The notes below the pieces were generated by a model, which did no database searches, was not told the origin of the DNA, and worked only from the letters and a program-made list of their open reading frames with translations. Shown here piece after piece: positions 37,817-48,856 of a stretch of DNA of 64,000 bases. A program made the translations under genes and the position numbers. Position 1 is the stretch's first letter. Every line of letters starts with the position of its first letter. The stretch comes from Dermacentor variabilis (Eukaryota; Arthropoda; Arachnida; Ixodida; Ixodidae), in NCBI RefSeq assembly GCF_050947875.1, contig NC_134572.1, positions 123,313,105-123,377,104 on the forward strand, in the 5' to 3' direction.

Positions 37817-37975
37817 GGCGGGCTAGTTGGTGGCCGGTATTTGAATGCATAATGTAACCGCGCAAATGACAACGGATCAAGAGGGAAACACACCGGACAA
37901 GCTCGGATCCGCGCTTGTCCAGTGTGTTTCGCTCTTCGTCCGTTGTCGTTTGCCCGGTTACATTATGCATTCAGA
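37817..37975. mobile_element. Fold-back element with 60-bp arms
   Basis: The arms 37843-37902 and 37913-37972 pair at 54 of 60 positions around the loop TCGGATCCGC. The outer part of the arms is GAATGCATAATGTAACCG and its complement. The segment before the left arm begins with GGCGGGCTAGTTGGT, shared with the repeat at 36632. No coding capacity. Confidence 0.85.
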
Positions 37976-39059
37976 CGGTAAATATCCACATGTTAAAACG
38001 TAATGTAAGTTTACTAATTGGTTGGTGAGTGCAATCGCTTCCGCACTGAATGCCGACCAGGGGTGGAAAAGCATTAGAAAATTGAGCATTCCCGTTGCTC
38101 GTGTAGTGTTTTAGTATATATTGTAAAGATATAAGCTAGGCGATAGCATGCACATATTCACACTGGAACTTGTAAGGCAAACATGAATAATATTTATTCT
38201 CGTTATGAGTAACTATTGAATACCCATAGGTTTTTTATTTGAAAACAAGCAGACAGCGTAGGGTTTGTAAGGAAAGTACAATACTAAAAGAAGCGTTCTG
38301 TGATGTTTACGGCGCTAAAGTTATATACGTACTGGCTAAGAAAATTGATAGGTACTCGGGCATGTCTTCGGCCTGCAGCATACAAGTCGCAGATATTAGA
38401 CGTCGCAGATAGTAGATAGTCAAAGTTGCAACAAGAAATAACACGAACATTCGGCGTATTATAGACCTGCCAACATATTTGAAAGGAACAGCGCACGATA
38501 CGGACAAATAAGGCAAAGACACGCAAAGAGCGCCGACTGCCGTCATAGCATGAACGAATACTATTGCTGAAAGTTGGCCTCATCAGTGAACAGAGCGCTC
38601 CGGCAGTGAAGAAAGATTTACAGGCAAACCTGAATTCCGTTTTTTCAAAACTCACCTCAATTTCGACTAAAAAAACGCGTGAAAATCCTAACAGCTCAGA
38701 ACAAAAGCCAACAACGACGAATCTGCGTCAAAATGAGCTCGAGCGACGGCGTTCTACTGAATGTTTCAATCTGATTGAATATTTTTTATATCTTCCAAAC
38801 TTGCATTTCTGTAACATTCAATTCAGCGCTGGCTAAATGGCCGGTACCCTTCTCTTGGGACAAACACCTCCGACAAAAAAAAAAAAAGAATATCACCTAC
38901 CCTGTGGCTAACGTTCAATTATGGTGCCTCGCAAATGTGTTCTGTTCTTGCGATGTTGAAATCCCATTAGACTGGTGTCACTTTCACGACCTCGGCTCTC
39001 CTGAAGGAAAAAAGGGGAACCGAGAAGTAAGGCCTTGGATTGTACGGACTCGCTATTGA
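37976..39059. other. Intergenic stretch, nothing recognised
   Basis: AT-rich with an A14-type run near 38874. No feature recognised. Confidence 0.5.
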
Positions 39060-39650
39060 GCAAAGCCGTCGTTCCGCTTCTTCCCTGCGCTCCCGTCAGC
39101 CGCACATCTGGGCCACGCGTCCACATCTATTCATCCTATTCCCCTTCGCACCCCCAAGCAGCATCAGCCTCCCCCCTCCCCCTTCGGGCCTCCTTCCGCG
39201 CCGAGGGAACGAGCGCTGGGAGGAGGAGGCGACCCTCCTTCCGGGTCCCGTCACCTCGCGCACGCAACCGGGCGCGGTGCCCTCCTCCCCCCCCCCCTCC
39301 CCCCGAGCACGTGAGAAGCCACGCGCTCTTTTAAAATTAACGCCGCATGGCGTGGCTTAATGGCGGGTGCTTGCGTGCCTCCAAGCCCACCGGGATGCAT
39401 GGCGGGGCACGGACAAAGAGGCCAGGCACGTGAGGCACGAAAAGAGCCGGGAACGAACGGCTCGATGCGCGCGCACTGGGCCCGCTCGCTCGCTTGCTTG
39501 CGTGGGGTCTTGGCGGCGCGCCGAGGAGTGCCTCAGACACGTGCCTCAGAGAAGTCACGTGCACGCGAGCGCAGAGCTCGGGAAGTTCTCTAATAAGAGG
39601 GGTACGGCGGTGTAGCTCAGAAGCGAGAAGAGGCAGGCAGGGAGGGTCTA
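39060..39650. promoter_or_regulatory. GC-rich island with four CACGTG E-boxes
   Basis: A strongly GC- and CpG-rich block. CACGTG occurs at 39308, 39427, 39538 and 39556, four times in 254 bp. Long frames overlap in several phases but show no domain. It is a candidate promoter or enhancer for bHLH factors. The sequence alone does not show transcription; a GTAAGT splice-donor-like site at 39772 is the only hint of an exon. Confidence 0.35.
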
Positions 39651-40704
39651 TAGAGTGGTGGAACAGAAGTTGTAAACTTCGCGTGCGTGGAAGCGACGAG
39701 ATAAAATTAGCTGCCTCGTTGGTACAGGCAGCCAGACTGCGAAGAAGATTGGTTCGGAGAATGAGTGGCAGAGTAAGTTGCGAGGCTTCGCTGTTTAAAA
39801 AAAAGAAAAGAAGAATGCCGGGAAGGTGTTATCCCTCGGCAGTTCTTGGGACGTGGAGCAACTGGTGTGCAGCGTGTTCGGGTGTGCGACCGCTCTTCAA
39901 CGCCGTGTTCAAGACGGGTGCGCCTGAAACCATTCCCTAACTGGGCATTGGGGATATTGATGTTGTTTCCTGTGAAGTTTCAAACAATTACATGTCCTTT
40001 TTTTCTTTTTCCGAGATCTGATCATTGGATGCACGAAGATACCCAAACAAAAGAAATGAAAGGGAAAATGTCATGCACCCGAATGCAGCATGAAGCTACA
40101 AAGAAAGCCCATACGGGTTTCTCAGGAGGAAAGACTTCGCAGTGGAGGAAAAATTCGTCTTGGTCCCGCATTTGAACGTGAGATAAGCGCTTTTTCGAGG
40201 TGGTCGCTCTACTCTCTGAGCTAACGAGGAGGCTAGTACGTCACAGCATGAGGGCAAATTAATCTGCAACTCGAAACGTAGAAGCAGTGAACATGGCAAA
40301 TCAATTTTGCGGAATCCCGCAAGGTGGCGAAAGGTTCTCGAAACCTTTCTCCACCATGCGGCCTTCTACAGAACTGATTTGCCTTAAACATGAACTTGTT
40401 AGGAAAAAACCTTCCCGATTCAATAATTTGGACTTGAACTGACTGTCCACTTGTTCGTGTCCTCATGCTGAGAGTGTGTGGACGATTCGGCAATATAACA
40501 AATAGACGACAAAAAGGTATTCCGCTCACAAAAGGTTTACAAGACTGCACGTTGATAGCGATAGCAGTTACTTCGTTCATGTTTCACGGCGAAGCTGTCA
40601 AGGGCAGTTCCGCAACGGTTTTCGTGTGACGGTGAAACCGGCGTGCGAGACCGTGATTGATATCAAATGTAAAAGCAGTGCAACGTGTGTCGGCGCCTGA
40701 TATT
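39651..40704. other. Intergenic stretch, nothing recognised
   Basis: No domain recognised. CGGCGAAGCTGTCAAGGGCA near 40590 may be the start of the repeat unit whose conserved part is at 40705. Confidence 0.45.
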
Positions 40705-40822
40705 TGCTTTGAAACGTAATAATAAATTATTGCATGTAATATAGAAGTTGCATAGCGTATATCTCACGTAAATAGACAACACCTTATATGCGCGGTATCT
40801 TACAACCAGTAGTCCGCTATTT
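40705..40822 (+). repeat. Dispersed ~115-bp repeat, copy 2
   Basis: Begins TGCTTTGAAACGTAATAATA and continues with ATAGAAGTTGCATAGCG, AAATAGACAACACCTTATAT and GCGCGGTATCTTACAACCAG. Matches copy 1 at 372 (AATAGACAACACCTT is identical). Confidence 0.55.
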
Positions 40823-40949
40823 CTGTTTCTTACGTCGAGTTACACAGGGTCAATGTTGGAGATCAGTTAGCAGTTTGTACGGCTGTGGCTGTGATGGCTA
40901 ACGCCGTGATGCGGCAATTAATCCTGCGTGGGGGCGATCGCTAACTATT

Positions 40950-41052
40950 TGCTTTAAAACGTAATTGTCAGTGGTTATAAATTAAAAGTCACCTTGCGTA
41001 TACATCAGTGGAATAAACAAAATTTTCATTACGCGGTAAATGCCCGTGTATC
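40950..41052 (+). repeat. Dispersed ~115-bp repeat, copy 3
   Basis: Begins TGCTTTAAAACGTAATTGTC and continues with GTCACCTTGCGTATACATCA and ACGCGGTAAATGCC. It lies about 246 bp after copy 2, so the two may be a tandem pair of a longer unit. A SINE 3' end follows directly. Confidence 0.55.
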
Positions 41053-41165
41053 GTACATTGTATGCACGTTAAGAAGCCCCAGGTGGGGAAAAACTATAGC
41101 AGACTCTCCCACTAAGGCGTCTCATAATCATATCGTTGTTTTGGCACGTAAACCCGCAAAACTTA
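41053..41165 (+). mobile_element. Ruka-like SINE, 3' part only
   Basis: CATTGTATGCACGTTAAGAA, GCCCCAGGTGG, CTCCCACTAAGGCGTCTCAT and TTTTGGCACGTAAACCCGC match the second half of the SINE at 48551 (CATTGGGTGCATGC, CCTCAAGTGGTCAAAG, CCCCCACTACGGCGTGCCTC, TTCTGGCACGCGAGTTTTAG). The tRNA-like head is missing, as is usual for 5'-truncated retroposons. Confidence 0.7.
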
Positions 41166-41501
41166 TTTTAAAGAGAAGCTTTCTTTGCCTATTCTCCCGA
41201 CTTTCCGGGCGCTGCTGCTGTGACGGTCTTGACGCGTGGGCTGCTGGGTTTCTTTCACCACCAGGTGGCGCCCGCGTCCGCTCATCCCGGACGACACCGC
41301 CGCGGCAGCGCTGCGCAATTTGTGCATATGGCACGTGCTGTACTATGCGACAAAAATCCAGGTGCTGGGTTGTGGAGGTCGTGCGCTGGGCTGTGGTAGC
41401 GAAAGATTAAAATCGTTCATAGACTGAAGAGAGCCCTTGGAGCTGGCGTCTCAAAAGCGTGCTGGTCACGTGCGCAGAAGGAGCACGCAAACACTCGCCA
41501 T
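41166..41501. other. Moderately GC-rich flank of the basic-repeat remnant
   Basis: Contains AAAGAGAAGCTTTCTTTGCC and a GC-rich part to 41350. I suspect it belongs with the remnant that follows but cannot prove it from one copy. Confidence 0.3.
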
Positions 41502-41615
41502 AAAAATGGCTCAAAGCGTGCACTCAGTGTCGAGTATACCCAGGCCCGAAAGAAGCGTCGTGCAGAACAGGAGCGTCTTCGCTACGCGGCGGAACGTGGT
41601 GCATACCGCGAAGGT
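41502..41615 (+). pseudogene. Basic, Arg/Glu-rich repeat-coding remnant (STPR-like)
   Basis: In one frame the segment reads SVEYTQARKKRRAEQERLRY and then AAERGAYREG. The alternation of basic and acidic residues with R(R/K)xAExxRxRYA spacing resembles the short arginine-rich peptide repeat (STPR) seen in FMBP-1-like DNA-binding proteins and in many tick repeat-borne ORFs. The ORF at 46645 has the same flavour (EEAAYRERQRQLARERARRR). The frame runs out into the ATG-poor tandem repeat at 41615. No start codon in a good context and no second full repeat are seen. The functional label is an inference from composition and spacing only. Confidence 0.4.
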
Positions 41616-41690
41616 ATGTATACAACGTACACATACATTGTATGTATACAACCTACACATACATTGTATGTATACAATGTATACATACAA
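41615..41690. repeat. 26-bp tandem repeat, each unit partly palindromic
   Basis: Three units beginning TATGTATACAA at 41615, 41641 and 41667. TATGTATACA pairs with TGTATACATA-like ends, so each unit can fold on itself. Confidence 0.85.
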
Positions 41691-44600
41691 TTTTATAATA
41701 ACTAAATGAATTACAAACAGCTCCATAATTCAATTAAAGCTTAACACTTCTTCCAATGATGTGATGTGCTGTATGAGGCGATGATAATGCTCAGCTCTCA
41801 GAGATTATGAACAGTGACGCACAAAAATGCCTTAAGCAAACACGTCTCCCTGTGTGTTCTGGGGACTACGCAGACAAACAGCAGTGGTGCATCCAAGGCG
41901 ACGCTTAACATCAGCTCACCACTCTCGTGTTGGAATAAACTCTTAAGAAATTACCCATTCGCCGCTAAGATCACCGCTCATTATCCTGAATCAAAGCAAT
42001 CAGCACACAAAGGTTCATGACATCGATTCCCACAATGCCTGGGATCAGAATTCTTTTCTTTCGTTTAATCTTGCTTCAATAATTCGGATTTACCGCTTCA
42101 CTGTAGGCGTTTCCCCGCATAGGAAAAAAAAAAGAAAGGAAACGACAGAAGAGAAGTGATACAAAAGACAGAAAAGGTGAGGGAGGCGCAAAGCAATCAG
42201 TAGCTTGATGAGTGATACCTGATCATTTTGTTCACTTGTCGCACTCACGTCGCGTTCCACTTGCATTGCAGTAATACATCGTGCAGAATAGAAAGCCTCA
42301 ATCCCAGCCGCCCTGCTTCTGTGAAAACGATATTGTCCTTTAAAATTTTAAAGAGAAGACGAGGCAGGGGAAGACGATGACGACGACGTAGAAGCACCAT
42401 CAGCGGAGATCGTCTCGTCCTCTAGCCGCGGCGCACCGTGACAAAAATATAACGCGATCCAACCGCGGAGAAAGAAAAGCTCGGAGCTGGCGAGAACAGG
42501 AGAAAGACAGATGACATGGCCATTTTGAAAAAAAAAATTCGGGGAAGAGCAGTCAGAGTCGCTTTTAATATAATGGCTCGCAGACAGATGACCGACCGTT
42601 TCTTATAACCTGCCCACTGTCATCGAGCGCTCACCGCTCTGCGGAGAGATTGCGCGACACCGTAGGCCGAATATCTCGGACAGCCATTTTCATTCCTTCC
42701 TTCAGAAGCACCGCAGCCAGAATCCGAGAAGTGCCGCAATATGTAGAGAAAGAGGAGCTTTCTTGAAGCTCGCTGCCTCTATACCCTCATATTTTCGTGC
42801 CTATACCGAGCACGGGGACAAATTTTGTTCCTTTTATTGTTCTTTATTGTTCTTCTCGGTTGGAGTGGCCCTGAGCCGAAAAAGCGGGCGTTTGACGTGG
42901 TTTGTTTGCAATCTCCGTTTGTCTTTCTGTTTTTGCCTGGAACTTCTTTTTTCCCCGACACGAGTGAACCAAAGCGGGAGATGGACGTTCGCTTGTGGCT
43001 CCTCATATCCTGTCCGGAGAGGCCTCTCCTAAGCCGCTTTTACCTCCCCGCATTCCTACTCTCTTATCCGGCAGCTCAGACATCTGCTGCAGCTAGCACA
43101 ACTCGTGACAGCAATGGCATATGAGTACGTCCACCACCAACGCCATAGCAGTCGGTGGAAGCCGTGGCGCAGAAGGTGCTCTTGCCTCACTCGACCAAAC
43201 GCTCTCCGACCTTTTTCTTGTTTTGTACAAGTCGTCCTTGCGTCACCTTCTGTGAATTCCTGACGTCCGCTTTATGGCTGCGAACGTAGACAAATGTCAT
43301 CTTCCAGTCGAGCATCCACGACAGAAAAAAAAAGAAGTGGCCGGATGACAGAAAGCAACGAGACGACGATATATGGGCACATACGTAACGAGTTGCGCAA
43401 GACATGGTCAGCGTAAATAGCATGCAGGGGAGACGTACCATGCGCAAAGGTGAAGTAAATGTATCTTGTCTCACTGCACCCTCGAGCAAAATGCGCTACA
43501 CGCATCCTGTACAGGCTTCTTGTCTTCCTCATTTTTTCTGCAATTCTTTTTTGTCGATGTATTTTCTGGTAGCTTTCAACTATTTGCAATGCCCCTTCGC
43601 GTGTCGAGATACCGTACCGAATGTCGATGACAAGAAAACCTCGTAGGGAAAAAAACGAGCGTCGCCGTTACGCACTCAACCCATTTGGCCTGGTTAGCGT
43701 TCTCGTCTGATCACGGTTCGCCAACGCATCCTCCAGCGCTGTCTATGGGGAGTCACTTTGAAACCGCCAGGGTTGTAGTTACAGCACTGACCCACGACAC
43801 TCAAAACATTGCCGTGCGCCATAACGACCTGCACGAGTGTTCAAGGTGTTCTCAATGCCTCTGTACTCGTGGATAATGATCAGCGCATAACTCTGACAAC
43901 ACTCCGCGATAAGCGGGGGCCATCTGTAAAGCACCACGCTGTGCTCACTTATTTATCCATAGGGCGAAAATAGCGCGGCCCTCCTGAAGTATACGTACTC
44001 AAACCATTCGCTCCTTCTTTCGCAAACGTTCGCGTAGTTTAACACCGCGACTCTTCAGCTTTGAGCTTCAGCTATGAGCATGAGCACATTTGCGAGATCA
44101 AAGGAATACCCTTGGAACTACCCTTTCTGGGAATATAGAGACGCAAGTAGCGAACATGCAACCAATCCAGTTAGCAAGGAACTAAACAGCAAGGAACAGG
44201 CTAAGTTCTATGTGAGAACTCGCTGGAAATAGCGATGAAGCCAAGGGCTCTTTCTGTCGGCGGCGCGGGAGTTTTCTTATTTGCATTTTGTACAAGAGAC
44301 ATCAAGTATGCTGTTTGCTCTGATGGAGTGAAAACCATCCTTTACTACTATCTAGAGGCTGGATGTTGCTGCCGCCGATAGTATATGGTTGCATGCATTT
44401 AGCCATTTGCACTCCTCTAGATGGAACCTGAGCGAGTTTGACGCCTTCCTCAGTCTCAGAGGTGCAAGAACAATAACTGGAAAGATAAATACAAAATGAG
44501 GTACAGGAATTGTTGAGTGCCGTCGGTACATTTTTAATATGCTGCGTTCGACACCCCTCGGGAAGAAAATTGCCGTGCTGGCTTCGGATTTCTTCTCTTT

Positions 44601-45239
44601 CTTCTCATAACTGCATCTTACTTCCCGTTTCTGTGGTCGGCCTCTGCTGAGTGTGGTTTATCAAATCTAAAACTTCGGGATTAGCCCACAAGGAGCCATA
44701 TATGTATTCATGGTGTCGCATGTGGCTTGCTCACGTGTCATTGCTCAACTGAAGTGAAAAAGCTAAATTTAACCACATATATCTTTTTACAACACCCTCC
44801 TACTCTAATGGCTAATGCATCGGCTGACTGCCGGGGACCACACTGACAAAGTTTTGCACTGCGAGAGAACGCAGTAGCCACTGGGTCAACGCCACCCGTC
44901 GCAGTAATTTCATCTGTGCCTCGCAGACCGCTTTGAACTCCCGCCTGGGGATGTGCGGGTGAAGCGAAGATTCAGCGTGGCCACGTCCACAGAATGCGGA
45001 AAAAGAACAAGCGAATTTCAGTTAAGTTCTGGCATGTGTCTGTAGGTATATAAAGGTGAATGACGTACAATGTAAAGAATAGATAACACTCTTGTTCGTT
45101 GAAAAAAAAACAGCACATATACCCTGTGGGATTTCCTGAGTGGTTAGCCGCTCGGACGTGTTCGGTTTCTCCGAGAATGACTCAGAATTTTTTTTTTCGT
45201 GCTTCAATGAGCTTACGTGGGGACCACGGTTCTTTAATG
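41691..45239. other. Intergenic stretch, nothing recognised
   Basis: About 3.5 kb. GC content rises near 42360-42480. Open frames up to 105 codons were read without finding domains. A weak tRNA-like string at 45134-45165 (GAGTGGTTAGCCGC) has its would-be B box too close to be a tRNA. Confidence 0.45.
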
Positions 45240-46050
45240 TCTTCCTGACGGAGTCCCCTCCCCCAGAGGTCCCCAGAGAGGCTGTTGAACCCGCAGTGGC
45301 GGCGGCGAACGCTTACATGAGAAGGCGGAGGGAATGAGAACTCCAGCCCGGGAGGCGATGGCACCAGATCGGCATGCGCCGCGTGCAAGGATCATGCCGG
45401 CTGCACTGTTGAATCGCATTAGGCGGATCGCGCCGCCGCTGAAGAGAAGAGAGGACTCCCGAAAAAGGTACTCGCGTATTCAGGGTGGCACCAACTTCGC
45501 CTCCGAACTCACGTCCACCGCGTCTCTTAGTTTCTCTCCCCTTCTTTCTCCGTGCACGTAATTTTTTAGCCCTCTCCACCCCATTTCCAACCTCTTCATT
45601 GGTGCCGACGCCATTGTAGAAAAAAAAAAAACGAGGCCACGCGAGCCCGGCAGATGGGACCGTGCCATTCGGACCCATTCGGGGCAGCCATTCCGAAACT
45701 CGAAAAGAGTCCCATTAATGATAACCTCGTTGAAGGGATCGGCGCCCGGCGAGCGTCTATGCTTCGCCCTAGTCTTCCTGCCTCCCATCGAACCCCGAAC
45801 CCGCTGGGCTTTTAGCGCTTCTTTGCGTCGCTCTTTAATTGGCTTCGCGGATATTCGCACCCCGGCCCGCTCGGCCATCCCTTTCAGCAGGGGCCCGCGG
45901 CCGAGTGGTGAGCCATTTGAGACCGCGTGCGGCAGGAAAAAGAAACGGGAAGCCATAGTGCTGACACCCACCGTCGCTAATGCTGGTGCACCTTGCGAAG
46001 GGCGCGTGGCGCTCTTCTCTTATAGAGAATGCGCGCATTCGTAAAGAAAG
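45240..46050. other. GC-rich island
   Basis: CpG-rich, with a 163-codon minus-strand frame (45971-45480) and overlapping frames elsewhere. The protein is arginine-rich and has no recognisable domain. Possible promoter or conserved non-coding DNA. Confidence 0.35.
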
Positions 46051-46468
46051 AAGAAGCTCCGGTCCGTGCCGTGCTTTTGAGACGCGGTCGCGAGTTCCTT
46101 GCTCGCTGGTGCAATGAGGCGAGAGGTCCGAAGGCGGGTTTTTTTTTTATATAGCGGTTATGTTTATGTGGACTCTGTGCCGTCGCCGTCAGACTTCGCT
46201 AAAAAGGGGCCACGTGACCTAGCGGCCGAGGAAAAGAATATCTCAACGGGAGGAAAGGGGTTGGAGTGACCCTTTTCCCCCTGTGAGTATGCTATCTTAC
46301 ACGCGAACCTCACACGGCTGTCACACGGTCCATTTTCGGTCATCGAGCCAGATTGGCATCGAATTTATCGACGATCGAGTCTACCCTGCCGCGAAACAAA
46401 CAAATGTTAGGCTGATGGTTCGCGGCCAACGAACAGTGCCCAGCGATTGAAACGCGATACTAGGAGCG

Positions 46469-46516
46469 CGTGGCTGCCGGTACTCCTTGCGCCAGCAAGA
46501 AGTGCCGGCAGCCACG
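46469..46516. repeat. 22-bp-stem hairpin
   Basis: CGTGGCTGCCGG (46469-46480) pairs perfectly with CCGGCAGCCACG (46505-46516). The next ten bases inward also pair at eight positions, leaving a four-base loop. Confidence 0.85.
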
Positions 46517-46644
46517 TCAGTCGTCAAACCAATCCAACCAATCGTCAAGACGATTGCAGCGCCCACATCCGCAGTGGTAGGCCCTGCGCCAAATATACGG
46601 AGTTTTGGATTAGTGGCTGTGCACATACCATCCCAACTACAACT

Positions 46645-46779
46645 ATGGAAAGACCACGAGTAGTGCGTACTCCTGAGGAAGAAGCAGCATACCGCGAGCG
46701 TCAGCGACAGTTGGCACGTGAACGAGCTCGTCGTCGTATGGCAGACACCGAGCTATGGCGCCAGAGATGCCCAGTTTAA
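46645..46779 (+). CDS. 44-residue basic ORF, STPR-like (repeat-derived, doubtful gene)
   Basis: The ATG at 46645 opens MERPRVVRTPEEEAAYRERQ, followed by RQLARERARRRMADTELWRQ and a TAA stop at 46777-46779. The protein is very basic, with a probable helix in which Arg and Glu alternate. RTPEEEAAYRERxR has the look of tick repeat-borne ORFs that carry STPR-type Arg-rich repeats, and AYRE also occurs in the remnant at 41502. An intact member would carry several repeats; this one stops after one and a half, so truncation is likely. It sits 128 bp after the hairpin at 46469. The frame is open upstream to 46447 but without this composition, so I chose the internal ATG. I am not sure it is expressed. 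Confidence 0.35.
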   Translation: MERPRVVRTPEEEAAYRERQRQLARERARRRMADTELWRQRCPV

Positions 46780-47989
46780 ACGGCAGTGCTCTTAAGGTAT
46801 GCTCACCACGCGAAACACGCAAAAGCAAAAATATGGTTAAAGAATTGGGAAACGAAAGATTTACAATATAGACTGATTGCGAAGTTTGACTTGGATGGTG
46901 TAAAACTCGGTGTAACTAACACAGTTTCGCTGTTCGACCATCTTCGTGGACTGAAAGGGGCAGTGATTTTTTTTTTCTCTCATGAAACCATTGTTGGTTG
47001 CTACATAGAAATAAATAGTAATAAAATAAAATGAAGAAAAGTATTGTATATTTTTATTACTGCGCCACATAAGCGCCGCCGATCATGCAGCCAGTGTGAC
47101 ACTGGTGATAAATTTCAGCGATCAGTAAATTCTCGAGATATTTCCCTTACTACAAAATTTATTGAATATTCAAATTGTTCCCTTTAGTTGAAGCGGTCTT
47201 CTAATCAAGATCAGGTACGGAATTCTCGTGGAATGGGCAGTGAGGTAGAGATGTTAGAACTTCAGCTTGCAAAAGTAGCAGTCGTCATAACGGCTCTTTT
47301 TTTCACATAGAAGTATTAAGTATTTATAATATAAGACGAGAAGAAACATCACATGTTAAGAAAATCAAGCACGAAAATTGCAAAAGAGAAAGAACGAGCT
47401 AGGTCTCGATTTCGTTTCGAGATATGTAGGAACAGGTGGCACCATGCTTTATCCTGAAGGGCCAATGAGGTGAGCTGTATCCTTTACCGTGAATAGGAAC
47501 GAACTCTTCCAGCATTCCACCTAAGTTCAACTACAGATGCTTGATAAGTTGTCGGGAGAGATAAAAGTTGCATGCGTCTGTGACCAAAAACACCCAGAAG
47601 TGAAGCGAACTGGCATGAAAAAAGAGCATCTCAGGCTGCGGTCTCTTGAAAGCCGATGTTATAACCACGCAGCCTGCCATCTCAATGTATCGAACGTGTT
47701 GCCCGAAAAACTACCATCTTTTCTGACGTCCGCCTCAACTGTGCTTCACTCTACTAGTATTTTACTCACCGAAGTATAGTCGAGCCCGAAGCGACGTCAG
47801 CGACGCCAACGTTCTGCAATCCGTTCTCTGCATACAACACCGCAAGTACGTACAAAACTGCAAACATGTCCTAAACATGCCCCACGGTAATGCGCGTGCT
47901 GACTGCTTCTACCATCGCAGCAACAGGGCTCCCCATCTCCGAGCTTCGGCGTTGCTAATTAGTAAAATGCGACTGTTTTCGGCGTCCCT
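46780..47989. other. Intergenic stretch, nothing recognised
   Basis: The first 200 bp, with AACACAGTTTCGCTGTTCGA and GGACTGAAAGGGGCAGTG, may be the 3' part of the same repeat as the ORF at 46645. The rest shows nothing recognisable. Confidence 0.4.
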
Positions 47990-48550
47990 TACGAGTCTGA
48001 AAAAGGGAACCGAAGGCGGCTTTCCCATGTACCCTCGTTAAGTCCGCCGCCAGGTTGCATAAAGAACAACATAAAGACGATCGTTGCGACCGTACAAGTC
48101 GCTGCAGCGCTCCTTTAGTAACCCCGAATCAAAGCACAGGAAGACGCTCTCGAAAGGAATCAAAGAAGCGAAAGGAGAAATCTCGCCGAGACGCACAAGT
48201 AACGCCTACCCGCGGCTTGCACTCCCAGCGTCGCTCTTGCGCAGGCTTCCGCTTTCTTTCTTCCAAGCGCCAAGGGGAAGCAGCGCGAGATGGGGAAAGG
48301 AGAACCCTGGAGACCCGAAGAACACGCCAGAGTGCTTACGGCGCGTGGGAAGCAGAGACGACGACGCTGGGCGCTAATCATCCAGATTAAAAGGCCGGCT
48401 GTTCGGGCAACGGCTAATTAGGCCCGATTACGGAACTAGCAGCGGCGACCCACGCGATAAGAGCGTCTTCGCCTCGGCTTCTTTCGTAGCACTCGCCTGC
48501 CACCCACGACTCGCTGCTTCCCAACGCCCTGGAGCTCTAGACATAGCTAT
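47990..48550. other. GC-rich island with homeodomain-type motifs
   Basis: CpG-rich. Near its 3' side are GCTAATCA (48372), AGATTAAAA (48384), GGCTAATTAGG (48412) and GATTA (48426). Long frames overlap on both strands without domains. Confidence 0.3.
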
Positions 48551-48805
48551 GCCCGGCCGGGTGGCCTAGTGGCTTTGGTGTGTCGCTGCTAAGCCCGAGG
48601 TTACGGAATCGAATCCTGGCCGCTGCGACCCCATTTCGTTGGGGGTGAAATGTAAAAGCACCCGTGTACCGTGCATTGGGTGCATGCAAAAGAGCCTCAA
48701 GTGGTCAAAGTTAACCCAGAGTCCCCCACTACGGCGTGCCTCTGAATTATATCGTGGTTCTGGCACGCGAGTTTTAGTTCGTGGTGACTACCACACACTT
48801 CTGGC
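48551..48805 (+). mobile_element. Full-length tRNA-derived SINE (Ruka-like)
   Basis: A tRNA-like head, GCCCGGCCGGGTGGCCTAGT (A box GTGGCCTAGTGGC), is followed at normal distance by a B box, GGAATCGAATCCTGG (48605-48619). The body contains GTTGGGGGTGAAATGTAAAA, CACCCGTGTACCGTGCATTG, AGTGGTCAAAGTTAACCCAG, CCCCCACTACGGCGTGCCTC and TTCTGGCACGCGAGTTTTAG. It would be transcribed by RNA polymerase III and mobilised by a partner LINE. It is the best-preserved copy in the window; the copies at 2051 and 41053 are partial. Confidence 0.85.
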
Positions 48806-48841
48806 CCTTACATGGATCATAATTAGCGCGTTTAAAGGCTC

Positions 48842-48856
48842 GGGGGGGGGGGGGGG
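48842..48856. repeat. G15 homopolymer
   Basis: Fifteen consecutive G, shortly after the SINE end. Confidence 0.9.

Noticed and set aside
45134..45170. tRNA-like string GAGTGGTTAGCCGC
   Set aside because: The B-box-like string lies too close and no cloverleaf can be drawn.
45480..45971. 163-codon minus-strand frame in a GC-rich island
   Set aside because: Arg-rich with no recognisable domain; overlapping frames in other phases show the block is simply stop-poor.
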